From Tissierellia bacterium (GTDB taxonomy: Bacteria; Bacillota; Clostridia; Tissierellales; Peptoniphilaceae): 64,000 bases of DNA. How positions within the stretch are numbered: the first letter of the stretch is position 1; every line of letters begins with the position of its first letter. The notes under the pieces are model-generated. The model made no database searches. It saw only the letters and a list, made by a program, of their open reading frames with translations, and was not told the origin of the DNA. The DNA lies in the NCBI GenBank assembly GCA_030528125.1, contig JAUMZM010000003.1, positions 1-64,000 of the forward strand, read 5' to 3'. The translations under genes and the position numbers were made by a program. Positions 1 through 8,186 of the stretch are shown piece by piece.

Positions 1-13
1 AAAAAATGATGTC

Positions 14-37
14 GCAGAATAGATAATTCTATTCTGC
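14..37. other. Inverted repeat near left window edge
   Basis: A 10-bp stem (14-23 with 28-37) encloses a TAAT loop. An A-run lies 7 bases before it and a short T-run 9 bases after it, so neither side is an ideal terminator. It may be the terminator of a gene beyond the left edge. Nothing else is seen in bases 1-88. Confidence 0.3.
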
Positions 38-88
38 AACACCACCTTTTATTATATTAAAATATAATACAAAGAAAATTTAAATATA

Positions 89-124
89 AAAATGGACTTA
101 ATTTATATTTTATAAGTCCATTTT
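89..124 (-). terminator. Rho-independent terminator of the AlaX-like gene
   Basis: A 12-bp stem (89-100 with 113-124) read on the minus strand is followed by a T-rich tail. It overlaps the TAA stop of the minus-strand gene, so it is placed exactly where that gene's transcript would end. Confidence 0.7.
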
Positions 125-878
125 AAAATTTATCAAGAAATCTTTCGTTTGCTACAAGATTTATGATTTTATTTATTTTATCGGTACTTTCTTCATCATT
201 CATTGCAATTTTTTTGATTTCTTTTAATGTATTCTCATTTCTTTCTACATATTTCTTGTAATCTTCTCCTACAATAAATGAGAGTATCAAGGTGTCGTTT
301 TCAATTTCACTTTTAAATATTTTTATATGATCTATTGCTTTTGTATTGGTAGAAGATATTCCAAAATATTTAATCTTTCCAAGTGAGCTTATATTGTAAT
401 AATCATCTTCGTAATTTATGCTTAAACCTAAGTCTACTATGTAATTTATAAAGCTTTCTAAAGCTTTTATATTTACTGAATCTTCTGTTATATCATCAAA
501 ACTTATCATACAATAGTCTTCTTTTAGCTCAAAGAAAAAAGTCTTTCTATTGTAGAATTTCTCTATTGCAAGTGCTATTAGAATTATAGCTGCATTATAT
601 GGCATGATTTTTTCTCTAAGACTTTTTGTAAGCTTTAATTCTACTTCACTTTTTGATGGTTTTCCATCAATTACATATACTATAGTATCGTCTTTTTCAT
701 AGCTATCTATTATATTTTTGCCATCTATTGTCCCTTCGTCTTTGGGGTAATAGTAGGTTTTTGGCATAAATATCGTTTTATCTAATATGATTTTTGTATT
801 ATCGTTCTCGTATTCTCTTTTCTTTATATTGGCCTTTATATGTGTTATAAAAGGCTTTTCTATGTATAATCTTCTCAA
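123..878 (-). CDS. AlaX-like protein lacking the zinc-ligand motifs (probable pseudoenzyme)
   Basis: This 251-residue protein is not an obvious family member, but its whole length can be laid along AlaX-type alanyl-tRNA editing proteins (the AlaRS editing domain family). Residues 27-51 match the N-terminal barrel segment, but the family's GGGQ is replaced by TYYY (41-44). Residues 90-101 match the helix carrying HxxxH, but the two His positions are Asn95 and Ile99. Residues 170-188 match the CGGTH segment, with Tyr171 and Ser175 at the Cys and His positions. All four zinc ligands therefore seem lost, so tRNA deacylation is unlikely and a binding role is possible. The start is TTG at 878, seven bases after GAGGG. 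The gene diverges from comEC. The family assignment is from memory of motifs, not a search. Confidence 0.6.
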   Translation of the reverse strand: MRRLYIEKPFITHIKANIKKREYENDNTKIILDKTIFMPKTYYYPKDEGTIDGKNIIDSYEKDDTIVYVIDGKPSKSEVELKLTKSLREKIMPYNAAIILIALAIEKFYNRKTFFFELKEDYCMISFDDITEDSVNIKALESFINYIVDLGLSINYEDDYYNISSLGKIKYFGISSTNTKAIDHIKIFKSEIENDTLILSFIVGEDYKKYVERNENTLKEIKKIAMNDEESTDKINKIINLVANERFLDKF

Positions 879-950
879 AGCGTATCCCTCTTTTTAAGAT
901 TATATCATAAGTTTTATAATTATGATATTATAATTATATTGGAGGAAATT

Positions 951-3134
951 ATGAAAAGACCTATGTTATTTTTTGCAATTAGCTTTATATTTGCTATTGT
1001 TATTTTTACATATTTTGAAAGTGCGAATTTTTTTGTGATTTCTTTGTTTGTTATTTTGGTTATAGTTTCTTTAATTTTAAAAAAGAAATCTATGTTTTTG
1101 ATATCGATTGGACTTTTGTGTGGATTTTTGTATGCTGATTTTAGATTTAATGATTATGATTTTTCTTATGATAAATTAGATAATTTTGATTTAGATATTT
1201 ATAGCAAAGATGAGTTTGATGATATAAATAGATATGAGGCTTATACATATAGAGATAACAAAAGATTTAAAGTAATATTTTATTCCGAAAATAACTATGA
1301 TATAGCAGATAATGTAGTAGTTTATGGCAATATTTCTACTATTTCCAAAAATTCAAATCCCTTTTTATTTAATATGAGAAATTATTTTATAGGGAAAAAT
1401 ATTAAATACGAGATTAAAGAAAAAGAACTCATATCAAAAGATATTTCTTCTAACTTTATGCTAAATCTAAAAAGGGATTTTAATAAATATGTAGATGGGA
1501 TTTTCCATGATAATCTTAGTAAGAAAAATGCAGATTTTGCAACTTCTGTAATCCTTTCCAAAAGCTTTGATGATGGAGATAATATAAGAAATCTGGGGCT
1601 TTCTCATATACTTGTAGTATCTGGGCTTCATATTGACCTTATTATAATATTTATAATATTTTTCCTTAATGGTATGGGAATTGATTATAAGATTTCAAGG
1701 ATTATTGCAATTATAATTTGTGCTTTATATGGGTATTTTATATCTTTTCCATTTTCTGTAATAAGAGTTCTTGTTATGAACTTTGTTTCTTTTCTATCTT
1801 TTGTTTTTCTTAGAAAAGAAGATAAGATAAATTCAATAGCTTTATCTTCAGTTGTTATTACACTTTTGTATCCTTTTGCTATCTTAAATATTTCTTTTGT
1901 GTTAAGTTTTGCTGCAATGATTTCGATATTTGTAATATATGCGAAGCTTTTTGAAAGATATAGATGGGTTGGACTTAAAAGATATATTTATTTTTTGGCT
2001 ATAGTTCAGCTTTCGCTTATGCCTTTTACAGTAAATTATTTTGGAAGATTTAATTTGTTTTCTGTATTTGCAAATTTTGTAATCTTGCCATTATTTACAA
2101 TTTTACTTTATATGATGGTTTTTTCGATATTTACTTATAAGATACTTTTTATATTTAAACCATTGTATTTTCTTTTGATGAATTTACTAAGTGGACTTAT
2201 ATTAAATATTACTGATTTTATTTATGATTTTAGTTTGGATATATCATTTGTAAAAGAGGATTCGATGGCTATTTCTGTGGTGTGCTTTCTTATCATAATA
2301 GCTTTTGTAAATTTAAAGAAAAGGTATGTTTTATACAATAAGATTTTTCTTATTTCTATAATAGCCTTACTTTCTTTGGATGTGGCAGGGGATTTATTTA
2401 GAAAAGAAAATTCTTTGTATATGATTGATATTGGACAAGGTGATGCTTTCTTACTTAAAGATCAAAATGACTATTATCTTTTTGATGTGGGAGGGCCTAA
2501 GTTTAAAGATTATGATAGTGGCAAGAGAATTCTTGTACCTGTGCTAAAGGGAATGGGTGTAAAAGATATAAAGGGAGTCTTTATATCTCATAGCGATAGT
2601 GATCATTCTGGAAATCTTGATATATTATGTCAAAATTTCAAGGTTAGTAATATTATATCTACGGATAAATTCAAAGATGAATTTGATAAATATGATAATT
2701 TCGTATCTATTAAAAAAGATCAAGTCATAAAGACAAATTCTGGCAGTATCAAATGTATATATGATGGGAAAGGTACTAATCCAAATGACAATTCTATGGG
2801 GCTTCTTGTTGATATAAACGGATATAAGTTTTTGACTCTTGGTGATTTATCTAAAAAATACGAAGATTCGATAAAAATTGATACTGATATATTAAAAGTT
2901 TCTCATCATGGCTCTAAGAACTCTTCTTCTAAGGAATTTATAAAAAATGTAAGTCCAAGCATTGCTTTAATTTCTGCTGGAAGAAATAATATTTACAATC
3001 ATCCTTCAAGTAAGGTTATAGATAATCTTTCTGGAATTAGGATATACAATACTCAAAAAGATGGATTTGTTAAAATAAATTTTGATGATAAAATAAGTGT
3101 AGACACTTATCTTAAGGGAGGTTTTTTTAGATGA
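951..3134 (+). CDS. comEC: ComEC/Rec2 DNA-uptake channel protein
   Basis: ComEC is the inner-membrane channel that brings single-stranded DNA into the cell during natural transformation. The 727-residue product has an N-terminal soluble segment after two or three hydrophobic helices, a central polytopic competence domain with LVVSGLHIDLI near its start, and a C-terminal metallo-beta-lactamase-like domain. That domain carries the metal motif SHSDSDHSG around residue 550, then LGDL and SHHGS. The start is ATG 951, because an in-frame TTG at 939 runs into the GGAGG ribosome site at 941-945. holA overlaps the stop by four bases. No other competence gene is in the window, so whether the cell is transformable cannot be judged here. 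Confidence 0.92.
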   Translation: MKRPMLFFAISFIFAIVIFTYFESANFFVISLFVILVIVSLILKKKSMFLISIGLLCGFLYADFRFNDYDFSYDKLDNFDLDIYSKDEFDDINRYEAYTYRDNKRFKVIFYSENNYDIADNVVVYGNISTISKNSNPFLFNMRNYFIGKNIKYEIKEKELISKDISSNFMLNLKRDFNKYVDGIFHDNLSKKNADFATSVILSKSFDDGDNIRNLGLSHILVVSGLHIDLIIIFIIFFLNGMGIDYKISRIIAIIICALYGYFISFPFSVIRVLVMNFVSFLSFVFLRKEDKINSIALSSVVITLLYPFAILNISFVLSFAAMISIFVIYAKLFERYRWVGLKRYIYFLAIVQLSLMPFTVNYFGRFNLFSVFANFVILPLFTILLYMMVFSIFTYKILFIFKPLYFLLMNLLSGLILNITDFIYDFSLDISFVKEDSMAISVVCFLIIIAFVNLKKRYVLYNKIFLISIIALLSLDVAGDLFRKENSLYMIDIGQGDAFLLKDQNDYYLFDVGGPKFKDYDSGKRILVPVLKGMGVKDIKGVFISHSDSDHSGNLDILCQNFKVSNIISTDKFKDEFDKYDNFVSIKKDQVIKTNSGSIKCIYDGKGTNPNDNSMGLLVDINGYKFLTLGDLSKKYEDSIKIDTDILKVSHHGSKNSSSKEFIKNVSPSIALISAGRNNIYNHPSSKVIDNLSGIRIYNTQKDGFVKINFDDKISVDTYLKGGFFR

Positions 3135-4150
3135 ATTATCTGGAATTTATGAATGCACTTTCAAAAAATGATCTTACAGGAGTATATCTTATAGAATGCA
3201 AAGAGGACTATCTAAAGGATAATATTATCTATAATCTAAAGGATATACTAAATCTTCCAGATTTTAATTTCACTATTTTTAAAGGGAAAATAGATTATGA
3301 GAATTTAAAGACATCTATTGAAACATTTCCTGTTATGGATGAGAAAAGATACATTGTATGGGAAGATATAGACCTTTCCAAAAATAGAATAAAAGAATAC
3401 AAGGCTATAGAAGAATTTGAGAAAAGTATAAAGGATGTACCTAGCTATACAGCCTTATTTATATTTGCTGATGATAAGATTTTTAAGGGAAGCTTCTATA
3501 AAAAGGTAAAAGAATACCACAATATTGTAGAAATAGGAAAGCTTAATAATAGTGAGCTTAGAAGCTTTATAGGAAAAAGATTTGTAAGAAACAAAAAAAA
3601 GATTTCAAAAAAACTTATCGATGAAATAATAGATAGATTTTCATATCTATCAAAAGATAGCTCAATATCTTTATATGATGTTGTAAATACAATAGATAAG
3701 ATAATATCAAATTCAAGTGATACAATCGTAAAAGAAGAAGATGTAAGAGATCAGCTTGACAAGATAGTAAATTTAAACATATTCAATCTAACCGATGCTC
3801 TAAGCGAAAGAGATATAACTAAGGCTATGAAATCATACAATCTTTTGATAAGTCAAAATGAAGATATATATATGATATATCACATGATATTAAGACATGT
3901 TAGAAATTTAATATCTATAAAGGCAACAGAAATATATAGATCAAATCTAAATTATTGCTTGAAAATAACTAAACTTTCTAAATTTGAATACAACAAATTA
4001 TTATCTTACGAGAGAAATTTCACTACAAAAGAGCTTATAGATATTCACACATACATTTACAATATGGATAGAAATATGAAAAGTACAAATTTTGATATGG
4101 AATTAAACATGCAATTATTGATATTAAAATTTATGAGAAATTCTAAATAA
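3131..4150 (+). CDS. holA: DNA polymerase III delta subunit (clamp loader)
   Basis: HolA is the clamp-loader subunit that opens the beta sliding clamp during replication. At 339 residues it has the usual family length, with an N-terminal AAA-like fold (residues about 1-140), a middle helical part and a C-terminal collar-type helical domain. Sequence conservation in this family is low. The call rests on length, the GVYLIECKE-type N-terminus and the position directly after comEC and before rpsT, where the orthologue (yqeN) lies in Bacillus. Its ATG overlaps the comEC stop by four bases and follows GGGAGG, so the two genes are translationally coupled. It converges with rpsT. Confidence 0.88.
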   Translation: MNYLEFMNALSKNDLTGVYLIECKEDYLKDNIIYNLKDILNLPDFNFTIFKGKIDYENLKTSIETFPVMDEKRYIVWEDIDLSKNRIKEYKAIEEFEKSIKDVPSYTALFIFADDKIFKGSFYKKVKEYHNIVEIGKLNNSELRSFIGKRFVRNKKKISKKLIDEIIDRFSYLSKDSSISLYDVVNTIDKIISNSSDTIVKEEDVRDQLDKIVNLNIFNLTDALSERDITKAMKSYNLLISQNEDIYMIYHMILRHVRNLISIKATEIYRSNLNYCLKITKLSKFEYNKLLSYERNFTTKELIDIHTYIYNMDRNMKSTNFDMELNMQLLILKFMRNSK

Positions 4151-4210
4151 AAAAATCGACTCACATTCTTTCACGCGACATTTAATGTCGCTTTAGAATA
4201 TGAACCGATT
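4149..4210 (-). terminator. Long imperfect hairpin terminating rpsT
   Basis: The core stem GCGACAT/ATGTCGC (4175-4181 with 4185-4191) is extended outward by further pairings: ATTCT/AGAAT, TCA/TGA and TCG/CGA. On the minus strand the structure ends in a run of seven T, so it should terminate rpsT. On the plus strand no T-run follows, so it is a poor terminator for holA. Confidence 0.7.
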
Positions 4211-4214
4211 AGAA

Positions 4215-4481
4215 TTAGGCACGTGCTTTATTTAATTCTTTAGCCATTTTTGAAACTTTAGAAGCTACTCTGTTGCTATGAATTACATTTTTTTGAGCTG
4301 CTTTTTTCATTTTTTTGTCTACTAATTTCAAATATTCTTCAGCTTTGTCAAAATCTTTTTCATTAATGCTTGATTCGAATTTTTTGATGTATGTTTTTAT
4401 TTCGCTTTTCTTAGCTTTATTTCTGGCTGTTTGTCTTTTTGTTACATCAATTCTTTTGATTGCAGATTTTATATTTGCCAT
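4215..4481 (-). CDS. rpsT: 30S ribosomal protein S20
   Basis: S20 is a primary 16S rRNA-binding protein of the small subunit. The 88-residue, strongly basic, all-helical product begins MANIKSAIKR, as the family does, and carries the conserved HSNRVASKVSKMAK segment near residues 68-80. A GGAGGTGA ribosome site precedes the ATG. It is one of only three minus-strand genes in the window. It lies between comEC-holA and lepA, as in Bacillus, where rpsT is also transcribed opposite to its neighbours. It has its own promoter and a strong hairpin terminator. Confidence 0.97.
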   Translation of the reverse strand: MANIKSAIKRIDVTKRQTARNKAKKSEIKTYIKKFESSINEKDFDKAEEYLKLVDKKMKKAAQKNVIHSNRVASKVSKMAKELNKARA

Positions 4482-4514
4482 AATTCACCTCCATATTGAT
4501 TAACTAACTACACT

Positions 4515-4543
4515 ATCATACACTATAAGATAAAAAATATCAA
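4515..4543 (-). promoter_or_regulatory. Promoter of rpsT
   Basis: On the minus strand TTGATA (4543-4538) and TATGAT (4520-4515) are separated by 17 bases, a good sigma-A promoter. It points toward rpsT, whose ATG is 34 bases farther on. Confidence 0.65.
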
Positions 4544-4576
4544 GCAAATAATTTTTAAAAATTCTATCTCTAATGG

Positions 4577-4582
4577 TATAAT
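4577..4582 (+). promoter_or_regulatory. Possible -10 box for lepB
   Basis: A perfect TATAAT lies 20 bases before the lepB start, with only an A/T-rich -35 region. It is the most likely transcription start signal for lepB-lepA-hemW. Confidence 0.5.
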
Positions 4583-4602
4583 AACATAGGATAGGAGAGA
4601 TT

Positions 4603-5148
4603 ATGAAAGAAGAAAGCAGGGTTTTACAAAGTGCTATTGAATGGATAAGAACAATAGCAATAGCAATTTTAATAGCAGTTTTATTTAAACTATTCATAGG
4701 AGATACAACAAGAGTCAAGGGAAATTCAATGAATGATACCTTACACAATGATGATGTTTTGTTTGTAGATAAAATCTCTATGAATATCTCTGGACTAAAA
4801 AGAGGGGATATTGTAATATTAGATGCTCCAGATGAAGAAAATACAAAATACATAAAAAGGGTAGTAGGAATGCCTGGAGATGTAGTTTCTATAGAAGATG
4901 GAAAAGTTTGTGTAAACGGAGAATATTACGAAGAAAACTATACAAATACTGATACAACAAATCCTATAACAGATGAAAGTTATTGGCAATTAAAAGATGG
5001 TGAGTATTTCGTTATGGGAGATAATAGGCTTGTTGGACAAAGCAACGACTCAAGAGCTTTTGGACCTATAACAGAAGAAAGCATTGTAGGTCATGCTGTC
5101 TTTAGAATATATCCGTTTAATAGTTTTGGGAAAATAGAAGAGGAATAG
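4603..5148 (+). CDS. lepB: Type I signal peptidase
   Basis: This membrane enzyme removes signal peptides from exported proteins. The 181-residue form has one N-terminal membrane helix (residues about 14-33). The catalytic Ser42 is in GNSMNDTL, the catalytic Lys85 in [11 protein letters not shown], and the GDNR box with DSRAFG follows at about 139-152. The size is that of Gram-positive SipS-like peptidases. It sits just before lepA, with only one base between stop and start. In Bacillus this slot between rpsT and lepA holds the sporulation genes gpr and spoIIP, which are absent here. The ATG follows AGGAGAG. Confidence 0.95.
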   Translation: MKEESRVLQSAIEWIRTIAIAILIAVLFKLFIGDTTRVKGNSMNDTLHNDDVLFVDKISMNISGLKRGDIVILDAPDEENTKYIKRVVGMPGDVVSIEDGKVCVNGEYYEENYTNTDTTNPITDESYWQLKDGEYFVMGDNRLVGQSNDSRAFGPITEESIVGHAVFRIYPFNSFGKIEEE

Positions 5149-5149
5149 A

Positions 5150-6958
5150 ATGGCGAAAAAGGAACATATAAGAAATTTTTCTATAATAGCCCATATAGAT
5201 CACGGTAAAAGTACGCTTGCAGATAGATTGATAGAAAAATGCGGTAATTTGACAAAAAGAGAAATGCAAGATCAACAACTTGATAATATGGAACTTGAGC
5301 GTGAACGTGGGATTACAATAAAATTAAAGGCCGTAAAATTAAATTACAAAGCAAAAGACGGTTCTAGTTATGAATTAAACCTAATAGATACACCTGGGCA
5401 TGTGGATTTCAATTATGAAGTATCAAGAAGCCTAAAAGCATGCGAAGGTGCAATTCTTGTAGTTGATTCAACGCAAGGAGTAGAAGCACAAACCATTGCA
5501 AACACTTATCTTGCATTGGAACAAGATCTAGAAGTATTGCCTGTAATAAATAAAATAGACCTGCAAAGTGCAAAAATAGACGAAACCAAAAGAGAAATAG
5601 AAAATGAGCTTGCACTTGATACAGAAAATATTCCGCTTGTTTCTGCAAAGTCAGGATTAAATATAGAAGATGTATTAGAATATATAGTAAATAAAGTACC
5701 TGCACCAGAAGATAATGATGATAAACCACTTAAAGCCTTGATCTTTGATTCATATTACGACTCATACAGAGGAGTAGTATGTTATGTTAGAGTATTTGAC
5801 GGAAAGATCAAAGCAGGCGACCATATAAAGATGATGGCAACAGGCAAAGATTTTGAAGTAACAGCAGTAGGTTATTCAAAAAACAAAAGAATAGAAATAG
5901 ATGAGCTTAAAAGTGGAGATGTAGGATTCATAGAAGCAAGCATCAAAAACGTAAGAGATGCAAAAGTAGGAGATACCATAACAAACTTTGATAATCCAAC
6001 CAAAGAAAGACTTGAAGGATATAAGGAAGTTGTACCAATGGTATATAGTGGAATCTATCCTGCAGAAGGAGAAAGCTATGATAGTCTCCGTGATGCCTTA
6101 GAAAAACTTCAAGTAAATGATGCATCACTTGTATATGAACAAGAAAATTCAATGGCACTTGGAACAGGATTTAGATGTGGATTTTTGGGATTACTCCACA
6201 TGGATATAATATCAGAAAGACTAGAAAGAGAATTTGATCTAAATATCATAGCAACAGCACCATCTGTAATTTATAAAATAAAATACAAAGATGGAAGTGA
6301 AAAGATAATCCAAAATCCAAATGATTGGCCAGATCCTACAAGTATAGAATATGTAGAAGAACCTATGTCATTAGTTGAAATAATGACACCTAAAGAATAC
6401 ATAGGTTCTGTAATGGAGCTTTCACAAAATAGACGTGGAACTCTTATAAATATGAACTATATTGATGAAAAAAGAGTAAATATCAAATATAAGATTCCAT
6501 TAAACGAAGTAATATATAATTTCTTTGATTCATTAAAATCAAGGACCAAAGGTTACGCATCCTTAGATTATGAGGTAAGCTCTTATGAAAGAAGTGACCT
6601 TGTAAAACTAGAGATTCTCATAAATGGAGATGTCGTAGATGCACTATCTACAATAGTTCATAGAGATTTTGCATACAATAGAGGAAGATCTATAGCAGAA
6701 AAACTAAAAGAAGAAATTCCAAGACAGCAATTCCAAATAGCAATTCAAGCAGCAGTTGAAAACAAGGTTATAGCAAGAGAAACAGTAAAAGCTTTAAGAA
6801 AAGACGTGCTTTCAAAATGCTATGGAGGAGATATCTCAAGGAAAAAGAAGCTATTAGAAAAACAAAAAGAAGGAAAAAAGAGAATGAGACAGCTTGGAAA
6901 TGTACAAGTCCCACAAGAAGCATTCTTGGCAGTCTTAAAATACGAGGATACCAAATAG
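5150..6958 (+). CDS. lepA: Elongation factor 4 (LepA), ribosomal back-translocase GTPase
   Basis: LepA is a translational GTPase that acts on stalled or mistranslocated ribosomes. The product is 602 residues, the normal family length. It shows G1 AHIDHGKST (14-22), G3 DTPGH (80-84), G4 NKID near 134, a domain II barrel, and the LepA-specific C-terminal domain with conserved [16 protein letters not shown] and [23 protein letters not shown] segments (described in parts). It starts one base after the lepB stop and uses a GAGGAA ribosome site inside the end of lepB. hemW follows 26 bases later. A longer reading frame for hemW overlaps its end but is not the real start. Confidence 0.98.
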   Translation: MAKKEHIRNFSIIAHIDHGKSTLADRLIEKCGNLTKREMQDQQLDNMELERERGITIKLKAVKLNYKAKDGSSYELNLIDTPGHVDFNYEVSRSLKACEGAILVVDSTQGVEAQTIANTYLALEQDLEVLPVINKIDLQSAKIDETKREIENELALDTENIPLVSAKSGLNIEDVLEYIVNKVPAPEDNDDKPLKALIFDSYYDSYRGVVCYVRVFDGKIKAGDHIKMMATGKDFEVTAVGYSKNKRIEIDELKSGDVGFIEASIKNVRDAKVGDTITNFDNPTKERLEGYKEVVPMVYSGIYPAEGESYDSLRDALEKLQVNDASLVYEQENSMALGTGFRCGFLGLLHMDIISERLEREFDLNIIATAPSVIYKIKYKDGSEKIIQNPNDWPDPTSIEYVEEPMSLVEIMTPKEYIGSVMELSQNRRGTLINMNYIDEKRVNIKYKIPLNEVIYNFFDSLKSRTKGYASLDYEVSSYERSDLVKLEILINGDVVDALSTIVHRDFAYNRGRSIAEKLKEEIPRQQFQIAIQAAVENKVIARETVKALRKDVLSKCYGGDISRKKKLLEKQKEGKKRMRQLGNVQVPQEAFLAVLKYEDTK

Positions 6959-6984
6959 GTATTCTCTTTTTTAAAGGAAGATTT

Positions 6985-8112
6985 ATGGAAAAATATGGAT
7001 TATATATTCACATACCATTTTGTAAGAAAAAGTGTTATTATTGTGATTTCTGTGCATACCAAAACTTAGAAGATAGAATAGATTTGTACTTTAAAGATTT
7101 AGAAAAAGAAATAGAACTTAGAAGAAAAAATCTAGATGTAAAAATTGATTCTATATACATAGGAGGGGGAACACCTTCATACGTAGATCCAGCATATATA
7201 CAAAGGATTTTTGAAAAGATAAATAAATTTGATATAGATAAAAAAAGTGAGATAACAATAGAGGTAAATCCAGATAGCGTAAGAGAAGATAAACTTAAAA
7301 TATACAAGTCCCTTGGAGTAAATAGAATATCAATGGGAGTACAAAGCTTTAATGACAAAATCCTAGAAAAAATCGGAAGGACACATAAGAAAGAAGATGT
7401 CCTTAGAGCATTTGAAATATTTGAAAAATTAGGGTTTAAAAATATAAGCATTGATATGATGCTAAATTTACCAACTCAAACCAAAAAAGATGTATTAAAA
7501 GATCTAGAAATAATTAAAAACCTTAATATAAAGCATATATCATGGTATTCGCTTATACTTGAAAAAGGAAGCTATTTTAATAGTTTGTATGAAAAAGATA
7601 AGCTAGAATTGATGGATGATGATAGCGAAAGAGATATTTTTAAAATTATAATTGATGAACTAAATAGAAACGGTATTATAAGATACGAAATATCAAATTT
7701 TGCAAAGAAAGGATTTAAGTCAAAGCACAACAAAAAATATTGGGATTTAAAAAGATATATTGGAGTAGGTCTTTCAGCTGCAAGCTATATAAAAGATACA
7801 AGAATGACAAATACAAGAAATTTCATTGCTTATCACAAAAGATTACAACAAGGACAATTTCCAATAGAAACATCACAAACTCTTACAAATGAAGATAAGA
7901 TTAAAGAATACATAATCTTTAAGCTAAGAGAAACAGAAGGTATCAACAAAAAAGAATTCAAAGATAGATTTGGTTTTGATTTAATGGATAAATACAAAGA
8001 AGTTTTCTCAAAATACAAAAAACTAGGTTTTTTTGAAGAAATAGGTGATAATATAAGCTTTACAGAAAAGGGAATGGATCTTTCTAACTCTTTTTATGTT
8101 GATATTATTTAA
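6985..8112 (+). CDS. hemW: HemW-type radical SAM heme chaperone
   Basis: HemW is a coproporphyrinogen oxidase-like radical SAM protein that binds heme and passes it to acceptor proteins. It is not the heme-synthesis enzyme HemN. The 375-residue product has the radical SAM cysteines C13, C17 and C20 in CKKKCYYC, then GGGTPS, a TIM-barrel core and a C-terminal winged-helix-like part. The HNKKYW motif in the later half is the HNxxY heme-binding signature that separates HemW from HemN. The start at ATG 6985 is chosen because it follows AAAGGAAG and gives the conserved YIHIPFC N-terminus. Farther upstream the frame runs inside lepA. It lies between lepA and hrcA, as in Bacillus. Confidence 0.93.
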   Translation: MEKYGLYIHIPFCKKKCYYCDFCAYQNLEDRIDLYFKDLEKEIELRRKNLDVKIDSIYIGGGTPSYVDPAYIQRIFEKINKFDIDKKSEITIEVNPDSVREDKLKIYKSLGVNRISMGVQSFNDKILEKIGRTHKKEDVLRAFEIFEKLGFKNISIDMMLNLPTQTKKDVLKDLEIIKNLNIKHISWYSLILEKGSYFNSLYEKDKLELMDDDSERDIFKIIIDELNRNGIIRYEISNFAKKGFKSKHNKKYWDLKRYIGVGLSAASYIKDTRMTNTRNFIAYHKRLQQGQFPIETSQTLTNEDKIKEYIIFKLRETEGINKKEFKDRFGFDLMDKYKEVFSKYKKLGFFEEIGDNISFTEKGMDLSNSFYVDII

Positions 8113-8113
8113 C

Positions 8114-8141
8114 TTGACAAGGTAAATAATCTTAGTATATT
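8114..8141 (+). promoter_or_regulatory. Sigma-A promoter of the hrcA heat-shock operon
   Basis: A consensus TTGACA (8114-8119) and TATATT (8136-8141) are 16 bases apart, starting right after the hemW stop. The CIRCE operator begins five bases downstream, so repressor binding there would block initiation. Confidence 0.85.
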
Positions 8142-8145
8142 AATA

Positions 8146-8172
8146 TTAGCAGTCAGAACTTAGGAGTGCTAA
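8146..8172 (+). promoter_or_regulatory. CIRCE operator for HrcA
   Basis: TTAGCAGTC (8146-8154), nine spacer bases and GAGTGCTAA (8164-8172) match the CIRCE inverted repeat with one mismatch in the left arm. It sits between promoter and hrcA start, the classical position for autorepression of hrcA-grpE-dnaK by HrcA. Confidence 0.95.
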
Positions 8173-8186
8173 TAAGAGGTGAGATG

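Noticed and set aside
4500-4853. 117-codon minus-strand open frame opposite lepB
   Set aside because: It lies antisense to the conserved signal peptidase, has a low-complexity hydrophobic translation and no ribosome site. It is a by-product of A/T-rich coding on the other strand.
6817-6984. N-terminal extension of hemW into lepA
   Set aside because: The extension is lepA coding sequence in another frame. The good ribosome site and family N-terminus point to ATG 6985.
7038-7451. 137-codon minus-strand open frame opposite hemW
   Set aside because: Antisense to the conserved radical SAM core, hydrophobic low-complexity translation, no start signal.
8166-8186. GTG start for hrcA
   Set aside because: The codon is part of the CIRCE right arm and has no ribosome site; ATG 8187 or 8184 fits better.
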